64,000 nt of DNA from Chloroflexota bacterium (lineage in GTDB: Bacteria; Chloroflexota; Anaerolineae; UBA1429). This document shows positions 7,656-16,410 of this stretch, piece by piece. Location of the stretch: contig JAAYAW010000016.1 in NCBI GenBank assembly GCA_012719135.1, positions 49,766 to 113,765 on the forward strand, read 5' to 3'. Each line of letters begins with the position of its first letter. The first letter of the stretch is position 1. Below the pieces are notes generated by a model. That model had not been told where the DNA came from. It worked only from the letters and a program-made list of their open reading frames with translations, and did no database searches. Made by a program: the position numbers and the translations under genes.

Positions 7656-10088
7656 ATGAGAGTGACGTACGACCGCAACCCTTTCCCGCCGGCGGCACTC
7701 CCTGGGTGTCCGCAACCTCCGCCAGGCTATGGCTGCCAGTGGATCTGGCATCCGAGCGCCGAGCCCGGAAAGCCGGCGTTCATGGCCTTCCGGCTGCCCG
7801 TGTCTCTCGATCGAGCCCACGGGACAGTGATCCATGTCTCCGCGGACCAGCGCTATGAGCTCTACCTCGATGGGAAACGCATCGGTCGCGGACCAATGCG
7901 CGGCGACGTGGCACACTGGCAGTACGAGAGCTACCACGTGGACCTGATGGCGGGATCGCACCTGCTGGCGGCCCGCGTGTGGTGGCTGCCCGAGGATGGC
8001 GCGCCGATGGCCCAGCTTTCGAGCAACCCTGGTTTTCTCTTGCTGGCTGAGGGCCCGCTCACCGACCGGCTCTCCACCGGCGTGGCTCCCTGGGAAGTGT
8101 TGGCGATCGAGGGCTATGAACGGCTACCCGCCCCATCGTTGGGATCCTATGCGGTGGTGGGCTGGTCCTTTCTGCTGGACGGCCATCAGCATCCCTGGGG
8201 ATGGAACACCGACCCCTGCACCTCCGGAGCCTGGCAACCTGCCGTTGACGTGGCCGTGCCCGTGGGAGATGCCGTTCATGCGGCGGCCGATCCGGAGACG
8301 GCGCATCGCCAGCCAGCACACCATCTTGAACCAACAGCGCTACCGGCCATGTGCGATCTCGCGCACAAGGCGGGAACCGTGAGATTGGCAGAGTCCGTCA
8401 GCTCAGATTGGCAGCCCGGGTCGCCAGTAGAGCTGGCCGACAACGAGATCGCCTTAGCTTCCCAGTGGCAGGCCATGCTCCGCGGCGACGGATCCCTGGA
8501 GATCGAACAACGCCGGCGCGTGCACGTGTTGATCGATCTGGACGACTACTTGTGCGCCTATCCGGAGCTATCCACATCGGGCGGCAAAGGCGCCAGAATC
8601 ACCATGGGGTGGGCGGAGGCTCTGTATGAGAGCGCAGACCCGCATGATCACCGCAAGGGCAACCGAGGGGAGGTCCAGGGCAAATACATCCGCTGCCCGG
8701 TAGATGCCTTCCTTCTGGAGGGAGGCAGAGGACGCCTCTACAGCACACTCTGGTGGCGTGCAGGCCGTTATGTCGACGTGCTGGTGGAGACGGAAGATGA
8801 CCCGCTGAGCATTCACGGTCTCATATGGCGGGAGACCCGCTACCCGCTGGAGATGGAATCAACCCTGGAGACCGACGACGCCGCCTTTGATGCCGTACGT
8901 CCCTTGATGTTTCGAACCCTCCAGATGTGCGCGCACGAGACCTACATGGATTGCCCATACTATGAGCAGTTGCAGTACGTGGGCGATACACGGCTGGAGA
9001 TCCTCGCCACATTCGTCACGACACATGATGATCGCCTGCCTGTGCGCGCCTACACCCTCTTTGACCAGTCGCGAGGATCCGACGGCCTCACCCGAAGCAG
9101 GTATCCCTCTGCCGTTCCGCAGGTGATCCCGCCCTTTTCGCTCTGGTGGGTCAGTATGGTTCACGACCTGTACATGTGGCGGCGCAGACACGAGTTGGTT
9201 CGCCGCATGCTGCCCGGAGTGCACGCCGTGCTCTCGGCATTCGATCAGTACAGAGGCGCTCAGGATCTTGTCAGCGCGCCGGACAGTTGGAACTTTGTGG
9301 ATTGGGTACCAGAGTGGCGGGCCGGATGTCCGCCCGATGCCCGATACGGCCACAGCTCCATTCTGAACCTTCAGTTCATCTACGCGCTCGATCGTGCCTG
9401 CGCGATGCTGGAGGGACTAGGCAATCCCGATCTTGCCAGACATTGGCGCCGAATCCGTGAACGTGTCGCTGCCGCGGTGGTCGACAAGTATTGGGTAGCA
9501 AGACGCGGCCTGCTCTCTGACGATCTCGCGATGACGCGCTACTCCGAGCATGCGCAGTGCCTGGCGCTTTTGTGCGATCTGTTCGATGGCAGCGACCGCA
9601 ACCGGGTGGTCGAGGGGATGCTCCACAGCCCAGGTCTGGCACGCACCACGGTGTACTTTAGCCACTATCTGTTCGAAGCTCTCTACAAGGTCGGAGCCCT
9701 GGATCAGGCGGACCAACGGCTGTCCTTCTGGCGTGACCTGCCTTCGATGGGCCTCAAGACAGTGCTTGAACAGCCCGAGCCATCACGCTCGGATTGCCAT
9801 GCCTGGGGCGCGCACCCGCTCTATCATGCTTACGCATCGTTCCTGGGAGCGCGGCCATCGGAACCGGGCTTTGCTCGGATCCGCATCGCCCCCCAGCCGG
9901 GCCGCTTCAGGCTCCTGCGAGGGCGCATGCCGGATGCTGGTGCCGGCTGGATCGCCTCTGACCTCTCATTCGTCAGTGGCATGTCCGGAAGCATAGACCT
10001 GCCAGATGGCCTCGAGGGGGAGTTGGTCTGGCAGGGGCAAACGGTCCCGCTCAAGCCAGGCCACAACGCCTTGCAGCCCGCCCGTTGA
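7656..10088 (+). CDS. Alpha-L-rhamnosidase-like glycoside hydrolase (GH78)
   Basis: This 810-residue protein matches the GH78 architecture: N-terminal beta-sandwich lectin-like domains (CQWIWHPSAEPGKP, RYELYLDGKRIGRGPMRGD) followed by an (alpha/alpha)6 barrel and a C-terminal beta domain. Key barrel motifs are YMDCPYYEQLQYVGDTRLEI (near residue 431), which holds the conserved Asp/Glu region; SLWWVSMVHDLYMW; FVDWVPEW; and SRSDCHAWGAHPLYH. Enzymes of this family release L-rhamnose from plant or bacterial glycans. No signal peptide is seen, so it probably acts on imported oligosaccharides. ATG 7656 has GGAAGGAA upstream and a strong promoter about 40 bp before it. Rhamnose specificity is family-based. 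Confidence 0.83.
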   Translation: MRVTYDRNPFPPAALPGCPQPPPGYGCQWIWHPSAEPGKPAFMAFRLPVSLDRAHGTVIHVSADQRYELYLDGKRIGRGPMRGDVAHWQYESYHVDLMAGSHLLAARVWWLPEDGAPMAQLSSNPGFLLLAEGPLTDRLSTGVAPWEVLAIEGYERLPAPSLGSYAVVGWSFLLDGHQHPWGWNTDPCTSGAWQPAVDVAVPVGDAVHAAADPETAHRQPAHHLEPTALPAMCDLAHKAGTVRLAESVSSDWQPGSPVELADNEIALASQWQAMLRGDGSLEIEQRRRVHVLIDLDDYLCAYPELSTSGGKGARITMGWAEALYESADPHDHRKGNRGEVQGKYIRCPVDAFLLEGGRGRLYSTLWWRAGRYVDVLVETEDDPLSIHGLIWRETRYPLEMESTLETDDAAFDAVRPLMFRTLQMCAHETYMDCPYYEQLQYVGDTRLEILATFVTTHDDRLPVRAYTLFDQSRGSDGLTRSRYPSAVPQVIPPFSLWWVSMVHDLYMWRRRHELVRRMLPGVHAVLSAFDQYRGAQDLVSAPDSWNFVDWVPEWRAGCPPDARYGHSSILNLQFIYALDRACAMLEGLGNPDLARHWRRIRERVAAAVVDKYWVARRGLLSDDLAMTRYSEHAQCLALLCDLFDGSDRNRVVEGMLHSPGLARTTVYFSHYLFEALYKVGALDQADQRLSFWRDLPSMGLKTVLEQPEPSRSDCHAWGAHPLYHAYASFLGARPSEPGFARIRIAPQPGRFRLLRGRMPDAGAGWIASDLSFVSGMSGSIDLPDGLEGELVWQGQTVPLKPGHNALQPAR

Positions 10089-10097
10089 CGGGCGGGC
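10076..10097 (+). terminator. Hairpin between rhamnosidase and AICAR transformylase genes
   Basis: A 9-bp perfect GC stem (GCCCGCCCG / CGGGCGGGC) has a TTGA loop that contains the rhamnosidase stop codon. There is no U-tract, so it may slow or stabilise rather than terminate. Confidence 0.4.
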
Positions 10098-10131
10098 CGG
10101 AATAAGCCGATATACGTGGAGGAAGTCCCCT

Positions 10132-11304
10132 ATGCCTGTTGAACTGAGCCTGCGCTACGGCGCCAACCCGCACCAGCAGCCTGCCCGGGTCTATGTGGAA
10201 TCGGACTCGCTACCGTTCTCGGTCCGCAACGGTCGCCCCGGATACATTAACCTGCTGGACGCGCTCAACGCATGGCAACTCGTTCGCGAACTGCGCTCGG
10301 CGTTGTCCTTGCCCGCGGCAGCCTCCTTCAAGCACGTGAGCCCCGCGGGAGCCGCCGTGAGCATCCCCTTGAGTGAAGCAGAACGTGTGGCGTGCGCAGT
10401 GGAGGACATGGAGCTTTCGCCCCTGGCTGCGGCCTATGCCCGCGCGCGCGGTGCCGACCGCATGTCATCCTTTGGCGATTGGGTCGCCCTGAGCGATCCC
10501 TGCGATCTATCCACGGCTGAGATCCTGCGTCGCGAGGTTTCCGATGGCATCATCGCTCCAGGCTATGAACCGGGAGCGCTCGATATCCTGTGCCAGAAAC
10601 GCGGCGGCTCCTACTGTGTGCTGGAGATAGATCCCCAATATGCGCCTGAGGAGATCGAGAGGCGAACCGTATTCGGTGTGACGCTCGAACAACGCCGGAA
10701 CGACGCCCGCATTACGCCTGACACCTTCGCCAACATCGTTTCCATGAATCGCGAAATGCCTGAAGAAGGCCTGCGTGATCTCATCGTGGCCACCATCACG
10801 CTCAAGTATACCCAGTCCAATTCGGTCTGTCTGGCGCACCACGGACAGGTGACAGGAAATGGCGCCGGCCAGCAGTCTCGCGTTCACTGCACGCGCCTGG
10901 CCGCAGACAAGTCGGACCTCTGGTTTCTGAGGCAGCATCCGGTGATTCAAGAGTTCCACTTCGCCCGGGGCCTGAGCCGGGCGGACAGGAACAACGCGAT
11001 TGACCTGTACTTTGCCGAGGCGCTTTCCCCGGCGGAGGAACGGGCCTGGGAGGCTTCGTTCCAGAAGGTGCCGACCCGGCTGGACCATGCCGAGAGGCGC
11101 GCCTGGCTGAACGAGCTACGCGGGGTCGCACTCAGTAGCGACGCCTACTTCCCCTTCCGAGACAGCATCGATCGGGCCTCCCGCAGCGGGGTGAGCTGTG
11201 TGGCGCATCCGGGGGGATCCAAACGAGACCAGGATGTGATCGGCGCCTGCGATGAATACCACATGGTGATGGCACAGACCGGTCTACGGCTGTTCCATCA
11301 CTAG
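10132..11304 (+). CDS. Stand-alone AICAR formyltransferase (PurH C-terminal domain type)
   Basis: A 390-residue protein that formylates AICAR with 10-formyl-THF to give FAICAR, the ninth step of purine synthesis. It begins directly with the transformylase domain: LRYGANPHQQPARVY at residue 8, the catalytic Lys-His pair in SFKHVSPAG (K67-H68), NSVCLAHHGQVTGNGAGQQSR, SDAYFPFRDSIDRA and the terminal ACDEYHMVMAQTGLRLFHH. The N-terminal MGS-like IMP cyclohydrolase domain of ordinary PurH (about 200 residues) is absent, and the start at ATG 10132 (GGAGGAAG upstream) leaves no room for it. A separate PurO-like cyclohydrolase lies at 29142. Ordinary purH symbols would mislead, so none is given. Confidence 0.9.
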   Translation: MPVELSLRYGANPHQQPARVYVESDSLPFSVRNGRPGYINLLDALNAWQLVRELRSALSLPAAASFKHVSPAGAAVSIPLSEAERVACAVEDMELSPLAAAYARARGADRMSSFGDWVALSDPCDLSTAEILRREVSDGIIAPGYEPGALDILCQKRGGSYCVLEIDPQYAPEEIERRTVFGVTLEQRRNDARITPDTFANIVSMNREMPEEGLRDLIVATITLKYTQSNSVCLAHHGQVTGNGAGQQSRVHCTRLAADKSDLWFLRQHPVIQEFHFARGLSRADRNNAIDLYFAEALSPAEERAWEASFQKVPTRLDHAERRAWLNELRGVALSSDAYFPFRDSIDRASRSGVSCVAHPGGSKRDQDVIGACDEYHMVMAQTGLRLFHH

Positions 11305-11332
11305 AGTCTTGGTGGCGTGAAGCAACACGAGT

Positions 11333-11366
11333 CAGGCCCCGCAGCCCGGAAGGCTTGCGGGGCCTG
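11333..11366. terminator. Hairpin terminator between convergent genes
   Basis: An 11-bp perfect stem (CAGGCCCCGCA / TGCGGGGCCTG) carries a further GCC/GGC pairing inside. It lies between the ends of the AICAR transformylase gene and hflX. Confidence 0.55.
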
Positions 11367-11389
11367 TGACGTTCGGATCAGGCAGCGCC

Positions 11390-12661
11390 CTATTCGAGAA
11401 CACCGTCGAGGATGCCGGCTGCCCAACGGGGCAATCGCCCCACCACGTGGACCCCGTCGGGGCCGTACTCGACGCTATCCACCACCCCGCGCTCGCGCCA
11501 GCTGCTTAGGATATCTCCCGCAGAGTACGGTAGAACGACATCAAAAGGCAGCATGTTCTCAGCCAGCACGGCTTCGATCTCGGCAAGCAGGTCCTCTATG
11601 CCGACGCCCTGCTCCGCGGAGAGAAGGACCACTCGCTCGTACTCGTCCGACAAGCGACTCACCGGCCCCTCACGCTGGAGGAACCGCGTGCTCTCACGCG
11701 CAGCCAGAGCCTCCGGATCCACCAAGTCGATCTTGTTCATCGCCAGAATCATGGGCTTGGCGTCGGCGCCGATTTCGCGCAGCACCTGCAGCACCGCGCT
11801 ATCCTTATCCAGTACGAGGGGATCACTGATATCGATGACGTGCACGAGCACATCGGCCTCCAGCACTTCCTCCAGCGTGGCACGGAATGCCGCAACCAGC
11901 TGGGTGGGAAGCTTCTGGATAAAGCCTACGGTATCCGTAAAGAGCACCTGCTTGCCGCCGGGGAGGTCAAGCCGGCGCGTCGTAGGGTCCAGGGTGGCAA
12001 ACAGCTGGTCCTGGACGAGCACGCCGGCATCGGTGAGCCGGTTGAGCAACGTGGACTTGCCGGCGTTTGTGTACCCAACGATCGCAACGGTTGGCAGTCC
12101 CTGCCGACGTCGCTGGCGGCGCCTTTGGCCACGAAGCTGACGCACCTGCTCCAGTTCGCGCCGAAGCTGCGCCATCCTTCGCCCAATCTCGCGCCGGTCC
12201 GACTCCAGCTGCGTCTCTCCGGGGCCCCGAAGCCCGACGCCGCCCACGGCCTGCCTCGAGAGGTGGGTCCATTGCCGCGTGAGGCGTGGCATACGGTAGG
12301 CATACTGTGCCAGTGCCACCTGGAGCGCTCCCTCGCGCGTGCGAGCGTGCAGCGCAAAGATATCCAGGATCAGCGCGGTCCGATCGAGTATGCTCAGCCC
12401 CAGTTCGCGCTCCAGCGTCCGGAGCTGCGCGGGCGACAGCTCATCATCAAAGATGACAACCTCCGCGCCCAGCTCACTGCAGCGCTCTCGGACCTCGGCA
12501 ACCTTTCCCGAGCCCATGTAGGTGGCCGGCTGTACCTGCTCAACATTCTGCCGATCCTGTCCGACCACCTCGAGGCCTGCCGTCTCAGCGAGACGACGAA
12601 GCTCCTCCAGTGAAGAATCCGTGTCAAAGACGGAACGTTCTCCCCGCACGTGCACCGCCAT
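11390..12661 (-). CDS. hflX: GTPase HflX
   Basis: A ribosome-associated GTPase (423 residues from ATG 12661) of the HflX family, which splits stalled 70S/100S ribosomes under stress. Visible parts are the N-terminal HflX domain with the family signature GGVGLRGPGETQLE near residue 170, a coiled-coil linker rich in Arg/Gln, and a G domain with GYTNAGKST (P-loop), DTVGFIQKLP (switch II) and NKID (G4). The start is uncertain. ATG 12661 has no clear Shine-Dalgarno, while an in-frame TTG at 12781 would add 40 residues including a plausible beta-strand (RAFLMAV) and overlap dapL by 55 bp. It lies just downstream of dapL and is probably co-transcribed. Confidence 0.93.
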   Translation of the reverse strand: MAVHVRGERSVFDTDSSLEELRRLAETAGLEVVGQDRQNVEQVQPATYMGSGKVAEVRERCSELGAEVVIFDDELSPAQLRTLERELGLSILDRTALILDIFALHARTREGALQVALAQYAYRMPRLTRQWTHLSRQAVGGVGLRGPGETQLESDRREIGRRMAQLRRELEQVRQLRGQRRRQRRRQGLPTVAIVGYTNAGKSTLLNRLTDAGVLVQDQLFATLDPTTRRLDLPGGKQVLFTDTVGFIQKLPTQLVAAFRATLEEVLEADVLVHVIDISDPLVLDKDSAVLQVLREIGADAKPMILAMNKIDLVDPEALAARESTRFLQREGPVSRLSDEYERVVLLSAEQGVGIEDLLAEIEAVLAENMLPFDVVLPYSAGDILSSWRERGVVDSVEYGPDGVHVVGRLPRWAAGILDGVLE

Positions 12662-12726
12662 GAGGAACGCACGCTGTGGCCTTCTCCGGATCGATTCAGA
12701 CTCGGACTCGCCAGCCGAATGTAGCG

Positions 12727-13881
12727 CTAAACTCGTGATAGCCTTTCTCCTGCTTCGAGCAGCCGTTCCTCCGGAACGCAAACCGAGAGCCGCAGATACC
12801 CTTCACCATACTGCCCAAAGGCCGTCCCGGGCGTCATCCACACACCCGTCTTGTCCAGCATGTCGAGGGCATACTCTTCACACGTGGCTCCCTCAGGAAC
12901 GCGCGCCCAGACGTACAGCCCACCCTTGGGTACATCCGCGCTCATTCCCAGCCGCGGAAGCCAGCCCAGGATGATGTCACGTCGTCGCTGGTAGATGGCA
13001 TTGCGTTCTGCGAGCCAAGACTGATCGCCGTTATAGGCGAGAGTCGCCGCGTCCTGTATGGGCCGGAAGATGCCGGAATCAATGTTGGTCTTGACCGTGG
13101 TGAGCGCCTCGATGGCGGTCGCGTTGCCCACAGCGACACCAACCCGCCAACCGGCCATGTTGTAGGTCTTGCTGTGCGAGTTGAACTCGATGGACACCTC
13201 TTTTGCCCCGGGCACCTGCAGAATGCTGGGAGCCACGTAGCCATCAAAGGTCACATCGCAATACGGATTGTCATAGCAGATCAGTATGTCGTTGGCCGAA
13301 GCAAAGTCCACGGCTCTGGCCAGGAACTCGAGAGGCGCCGCCGCTCCGGTCGGGTTGTTGGGGTAGTTCAGCCACATGATAGTGGCGCGCTTGAGCACGT
13401 CGCCAGGGATCGCGTCAAAATCCGGCAGCCACCCGTTCTCTCGATAGAGCGGCATCGGGTACGAATCTCCCCCGGCCAACAGGGCACCCATCCGGTACGT
13501 CGGATAGCCAGGATCCGTAGCGAGGGCGATGCTGCCCGGGTCAATGAAGGCCAGGGCCACGTTCGCAAGCCCCTCCTTTGAACCGATGAGAGGTAGGATC
13601 TCCGATCCCGGATCCAACTCGACGCCAAAGCGACGGCCGTAGTAATCCGCCGTCGCTTGGCGGAGCGCCGGCGTACCATAGTAACCCGCATACCCATGGG
13701 TATCCGGACGCAGCGCGCTTTGGTACATGGCATCGATGATCTCCTTGGGGGGCATCAGATCAGGGCTGCCGATCCCAAGGCTGATCACATCGACACCGTG
13801 CGCGCGCTCTGCCGCGATGCGCTTCTCCACGGTGGCGAACACATAGGGCGGTAGGTTTTCGATGCGCTTGGCGATTTTCAT
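12727..13881 (-). CDS. dapL: LL-diaminopimelate aminotransferase-type class I aminotransferase
   Basis: A 384-residue PLP enzyme of fold type I. Members of this subgroup convert tetrahydrodipicolinate plus glutamate to LL-diaminopimelate, skipping the acyl-DAP steps of lysine and peptidoglycan synthesis. Seen motifs are ISLGIGSPDLMPP, TDPGYPTYRMG, LNYPNNPTGA, CYDNPYCD, the PLP-lysine loop SHSKTYNMAGWRVG, and the Arg-containing YLRLSVCVP near the end. ATG 13881 has AGGAGAGCAGG upstream. Related aminotransferases of other specificity share these motifs, so DapL is likely but not certain; the IGSPDLMPP start is typical of DapL2-like proteins. Confidence 0.78.
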   Translation of the reverse strand: MKIAKRIENLPPYVFATVEKRIAAERAHGVDVISLGIGSPDLMPPKEIIDAMYQSALRPDTHGYAGYYGTPALRQATADYYGRRFGVELDPGSEILPLIGSKEGLANVALAFIDPGSIALATDPGYPTYRMGALLAGGDSYPMPLYRENGWLPDFDAIPGDVLKRATIMWLNYPNNPTGAAAPLEFLARAVDFASANDILICYDNPYCDVTFDGYVAPSILQVPGAKEVSIEFNSHSKTYNMAGWRVGVAVGNATAIEALTTVKTNIDSGIFRPIQDAATLAYNGDQSWLAERNAIYQRRRDIILGWLPRLGMSADVPKGGLYVWARVPEGATCEEYALDMLDKTGVWMTPGTAFGQYGEGYLRLSVCVPEERLLEAGERLSRV

Positions 13882-13937
13882 CCTGCTCTCCTAGCTGATA
13901 CGGTCCCAAAGAGCGAGCGTAGGCCGAGTCTCTTCAC

Positions 13938-14843
13938 TCAGCGAGCAATTGCGCGCGCCGCAAGGGGCTCATCCTCGAGCCAGGTCTTGAGCACGTGTCC
14001 AACACGCAGAAGGCTCTTGGAAGCCACTCGTTGCGTTGTATCCTCGGTCGTATGCCAGAATGGATAGTCAAAATCGATAAGGAGGACAGAAGGAATACCC
14101 ACCTTCAGAAAGGGCGTGTGGTCATCGATGATGTGATGCTTATGAGATGGCACAAACACGTCCTCATATCCCAGGCGCCCAGCGAGAGCCCAAAGCTCCT
14201 CGGAAAGCCAGAGCGACGAGGACCACTCATAATACAGCGCCTGGTCTTCGTCACCGACCATGTCAACGATGATGCTGTACTCTATCCTGTTCTCGGGCTC
14301 GTTCATCAGCCGCTGAGCCAGGTGACCCGAGCCCACGGCCCATTCCCAGCCTCCCAGATCCCCGCTGTCCTCGCCGTCGAAGAACACCAGCCAGATCTGG
14401 CTTCCGGCCGTGGCCTTGGCATCCAGCGTCCGTGCCAGCTCCAGCAACACCGCGACGCCGCTGGCACCGTCGTTTGCGCCAGGAACAGGCTGGGTGCGAT
14501 CGTTCGCATCGCGGTCCGCCACCGGTCGCGTGTCATAGTGCGTGCCCACCAGGACGATCGGCCCCTCACCGCGCTTTGCGATGAGGTTGCAGAGATTCAC
14601 GCCGGAGTAGGCAAAGCAGTCTCTCTCGACCTCCCAGCCGTAGCGCTCGACGTGCGCGGTGATATAGTTTGCAGCCGCCCCGTTGCCCTCGGTGCCAGAC
14701 GCTCGGGAGCCCATGTTCACCAGACGACGCACGTGCGACATGGCGCGAGCGCCGCTGTATCCGCCAGCGGATGCGGCGCAGGCCACCAGGGGCAAGGTCA
14801 GAGTCAGCGCAGCCACCAGGGCCAACACGCGTCGAGCAATCAT
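13938..14843 (-). CDS. M28-family lipoprotein, glutaminyl-peptide cyclotransferase-like
   Basis: The 301-residue protein begins with a lipoprotein signal (hydrophobic stretch ending LPLVAC, lipobox cysteine near residue 22), so it should be anchored outside the cytoplasmic membrane. The body is an M28 metallo-fold: GTHYDTRPVADRD, PGANDGASGVAVLLELAR, FFDGEDSGDLGGWEW, VDMVGDEDQ and IIDDHTPFLKVGIPSVLLIDFDYPFWHT. The last blocks resemble glutaminyl cyclases more than aminopeptidases. It would cyclise N-terminal Gln, or act as an aminopeptidase; the sequence favours the former. Its ATG overlaps the trmFO stop as ATGA, which indicates translational coupling. Confidence 0.82.
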   Translation of the reverse strand: MIARRVLALVAALTLTLPLVACAASAGGYSGARAMSHVRRLVNMGSRASGTEGNGAAANYITAHVERYGWEVERDCFAYSGVNLCNLIAKRGEGPIVLVGTHYDTRPVADRDANDRTQPVPGANDGASGVAVLLELARTLDAKATAGSQIWLVFFDGEDSGDLGGWEWAVGSGHLAQRLMNEPENRIEYSIIVDMVGDEDQALYYEWSSSLWLSEELWALAGRLGYEDVFVPSHKHHIIDDHTPFLKVGIPSVLLIDFDYPFWHTTEDTTQRVASKSLLRVGHVLKTWLEDEPLAARAIAR

Positions 14844-16195
14844 CCGCCATCTCCTATGAGATCGCCCAGTACACCGCTCTCTGCTATAAAAGACTGGAGA
14901 TCCTCTAGCGCGCGCACTGCATAGGCATCTCCCCTCTCGCGTTTCCTGCGCGGCTGGTTCTCGAGCGGGGGTAACAGCCCGTGGTTCGGCTTCATCGGTT
15001 GGAACGAACTCGCCTGTGGCGTCGTCACGTATCTCACCAGAGCACCCAGCATGGTCGTACAGGGCGGGACGACCGCAGCGAGGCCGCGGGCCACACGCGA
15101 TGCGTTCACTCCCGCAAGCAGGCCGGAGGCCGTGGAGCCCATATATCCCTCCGTACCAACGATCTGCCCAGCAAAGTACAAGCGCGGGTCCCGCTTCCAG
15201 GACAAGCACGGCGTCAGAAGCTCAGGCGAGTTGATAAAGGTGTTCCGGTGCATCTGTCCGAAACGAACCCACTCGGCTTGCTCGAGCCCAGGGATCAGCC
15301 CGAATACGCGGCGCTGTTCGTCCCAGCTCAGATTGGTCTGAAAGCCCACCAGATTGTACAGAGAGCCAGCGAGGTTGTCCTGCCGTAGCTGAACCACAGC
15401 ATGGGGCCGCTTCCCCGTCCGAGGATCCGTCAGCCCGATGGGACGGAGAGGGCCGTAAGCCAGGGCCTGCTCGCCGCGTTTCGCCAACACCTCAATGGGG
15501 AGGCATGCCTCAAAATAGCGCCTGTCCTCCAGCTCATACCCCCGCAGCGGCGCTTGCCTCGCCTGTACCAGCTCGGCCACAAAGCGCCGGTACTCGGCCG
15601 CGTCCATCGGGCAGTTGATATAGTCGGATTCTCCGTCCTCATAGCGCGAGGCCCGGAACGCCACGCCCATATCTATCGATTCCGCCTGCACGATTGGCGC
15701 CATGGCATCCCAAAAGTACAGCTGCTGCTGCCCGAACAGGCGTGCGATGCCCTCGGCCAGCGCACTGGAAGTCAAGGGTCCGCTGGCAACGACGGTTATC
15801 CGATCCGGGGGGATCTCCGCAACCTCCTCCCGCCTGACCTCAATGTGGGGATGGGAGGAAATCGAGCGCTCGATGCCATCAGAGAACGCGTCGCGATCCA
15901 CGGCGAGTGCCCGCCCGGCAGGGACAGCGGCGGACTCGGCGCACCGCAGCACCAGACTGCCTAGCCTTCGGAGTTCCTCCTTCAGCAGGCCCGGCGCCCG
16001 GCCGGGGAGGAGCGAGCCCAGCGAGTTGCTGCACACCAGTTCCGCCAGCGCTCCAGATTGATGCGCCGGGGTCTGTACATCGGGGCGCATCTCATAGAGC
16101 ACTGCCCGGATTCCACGTGAAGCGACCTGCCAGGCCGCCTCGCAGCCCGCCAGTCCCCCACCGATAATCTGGACAGCCTCTGGTTCTCTCTCCAT
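14840..16195 (-). CDS. trmFO: Methylenetetrahydrofolate-tRNA (uracil-5-)-methyltransferase TrmFO
   Basis: A 451-residue flavoprotein that makes m5U54 in the tRNA T-loop using methylene-THF and FAD. It shows the FAD-binding VQIIGGGLAGCEAAWQ at the start, the family CSNSLGSLLPG with the conserved cysteine, MDAAEYRRF, GYELEDRRYFEACLP, the second FAD/folate block YFAGQIVGTEGYMGS and the C-terminal FQPMKPNHGLLPP. No Shine-Dalgarno precedes ATG 16195. The promoter at 16207-16235 predicts transcription starting only about five bases upstream, so the mRNA may be nearly leaderless. TTG 16204 is an alternative start. Confidence 0.93.
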   Translation of the reverse strand: MEREPEAVQIIGGGLAGCEAAWQVASRGIRAVLYEMRPDVQTPAHQSGALAELVCSNSLGSLLPGRAPGLLKEELRRLGSLVLRCAESAAVPAGRALAVDRDAFSDGIERSISSHPHIEVRREEVAEIPPDRITVVASGPLTSSALAEGIARLFGQQQLYFWDAMAPIVQAESIDMGVAFRASRYEDGESDYINCPMDAAEYRRFVAELVQARQAPLRGYELEDRRYFEACLPIEVLAKRGEQALAYGPLRPIGLTDPRTGKRPHAVVQLRQDNLAGSLYNLVGFQTNLSWDEQRRVFGLIPGLEQAEWVRFGQMHRNTFINSPELLTPCLSWKRDPRLYFAGQIVGTEGYMGSTASGLLAGVNASRVARGLAAVVPPCTTMLGALVRYVTTPQASSFQPMKPNHGLLPPLENQPRRKRERGDAYAVRALEDLQSFIAESGVLGDLIGDGG

Positions 16196-16206
16196 GGTTG
16201 CCAATG

Positions 16207-16235
16207 ACTATACCATAGGTAAAAGCGCGCAACAA
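16207..16235 (-). promoter_or_regulatory. Promoter of trmFO, giving a near-leaderless mRNA
   Basis: Leftward TTGTTG (16235-16230), 17-bp spacer, TATAGT (16212-16207), with an upstream TGG that also fits an extended -10. The transcription start should fall near 16200, about five bases before the ATG. Confidence 0.6.
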
Positions 16236-16350
16236 TCGTGCATTCTTCGGGCTCGGCGAAAGAGGCTCCGCCCCAGTCCTTTCATCCTTTGCCCGCGGAG
16301 CGCGCTGTGCGCATTCCGCCGGCGAGCGACTACAGTATAGACGCGCACAG

Positions 16351-16392
16351 ACAAAGGGGAGCGCGCCCTGTATCCGGCGCGCTCCCCTTTGT
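16351..16392. terminator. Strong hairpin terminator downstream of fusA
   Basis: A perfect 17-bp inverted repeat, ACAAAGGGGAGCGCGCC against its complement, encloses an 8-nt loop. Short U-runs are part of the stem on both strands. It lies just past the fusA stop. Confidence 0.8.
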
Positions 16393-16410
16393 GCCCTGCC
16401 TCACCCTCGG

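Noticed and set aside
14669..14908. Mobile element or prophage remnant anywhere in the window.
   Set aside because: No transposase, integrase, terminal inverted repeats, target duplications or phage structural proteins were seen; the lone tRNA gene is not followed by an integrase.
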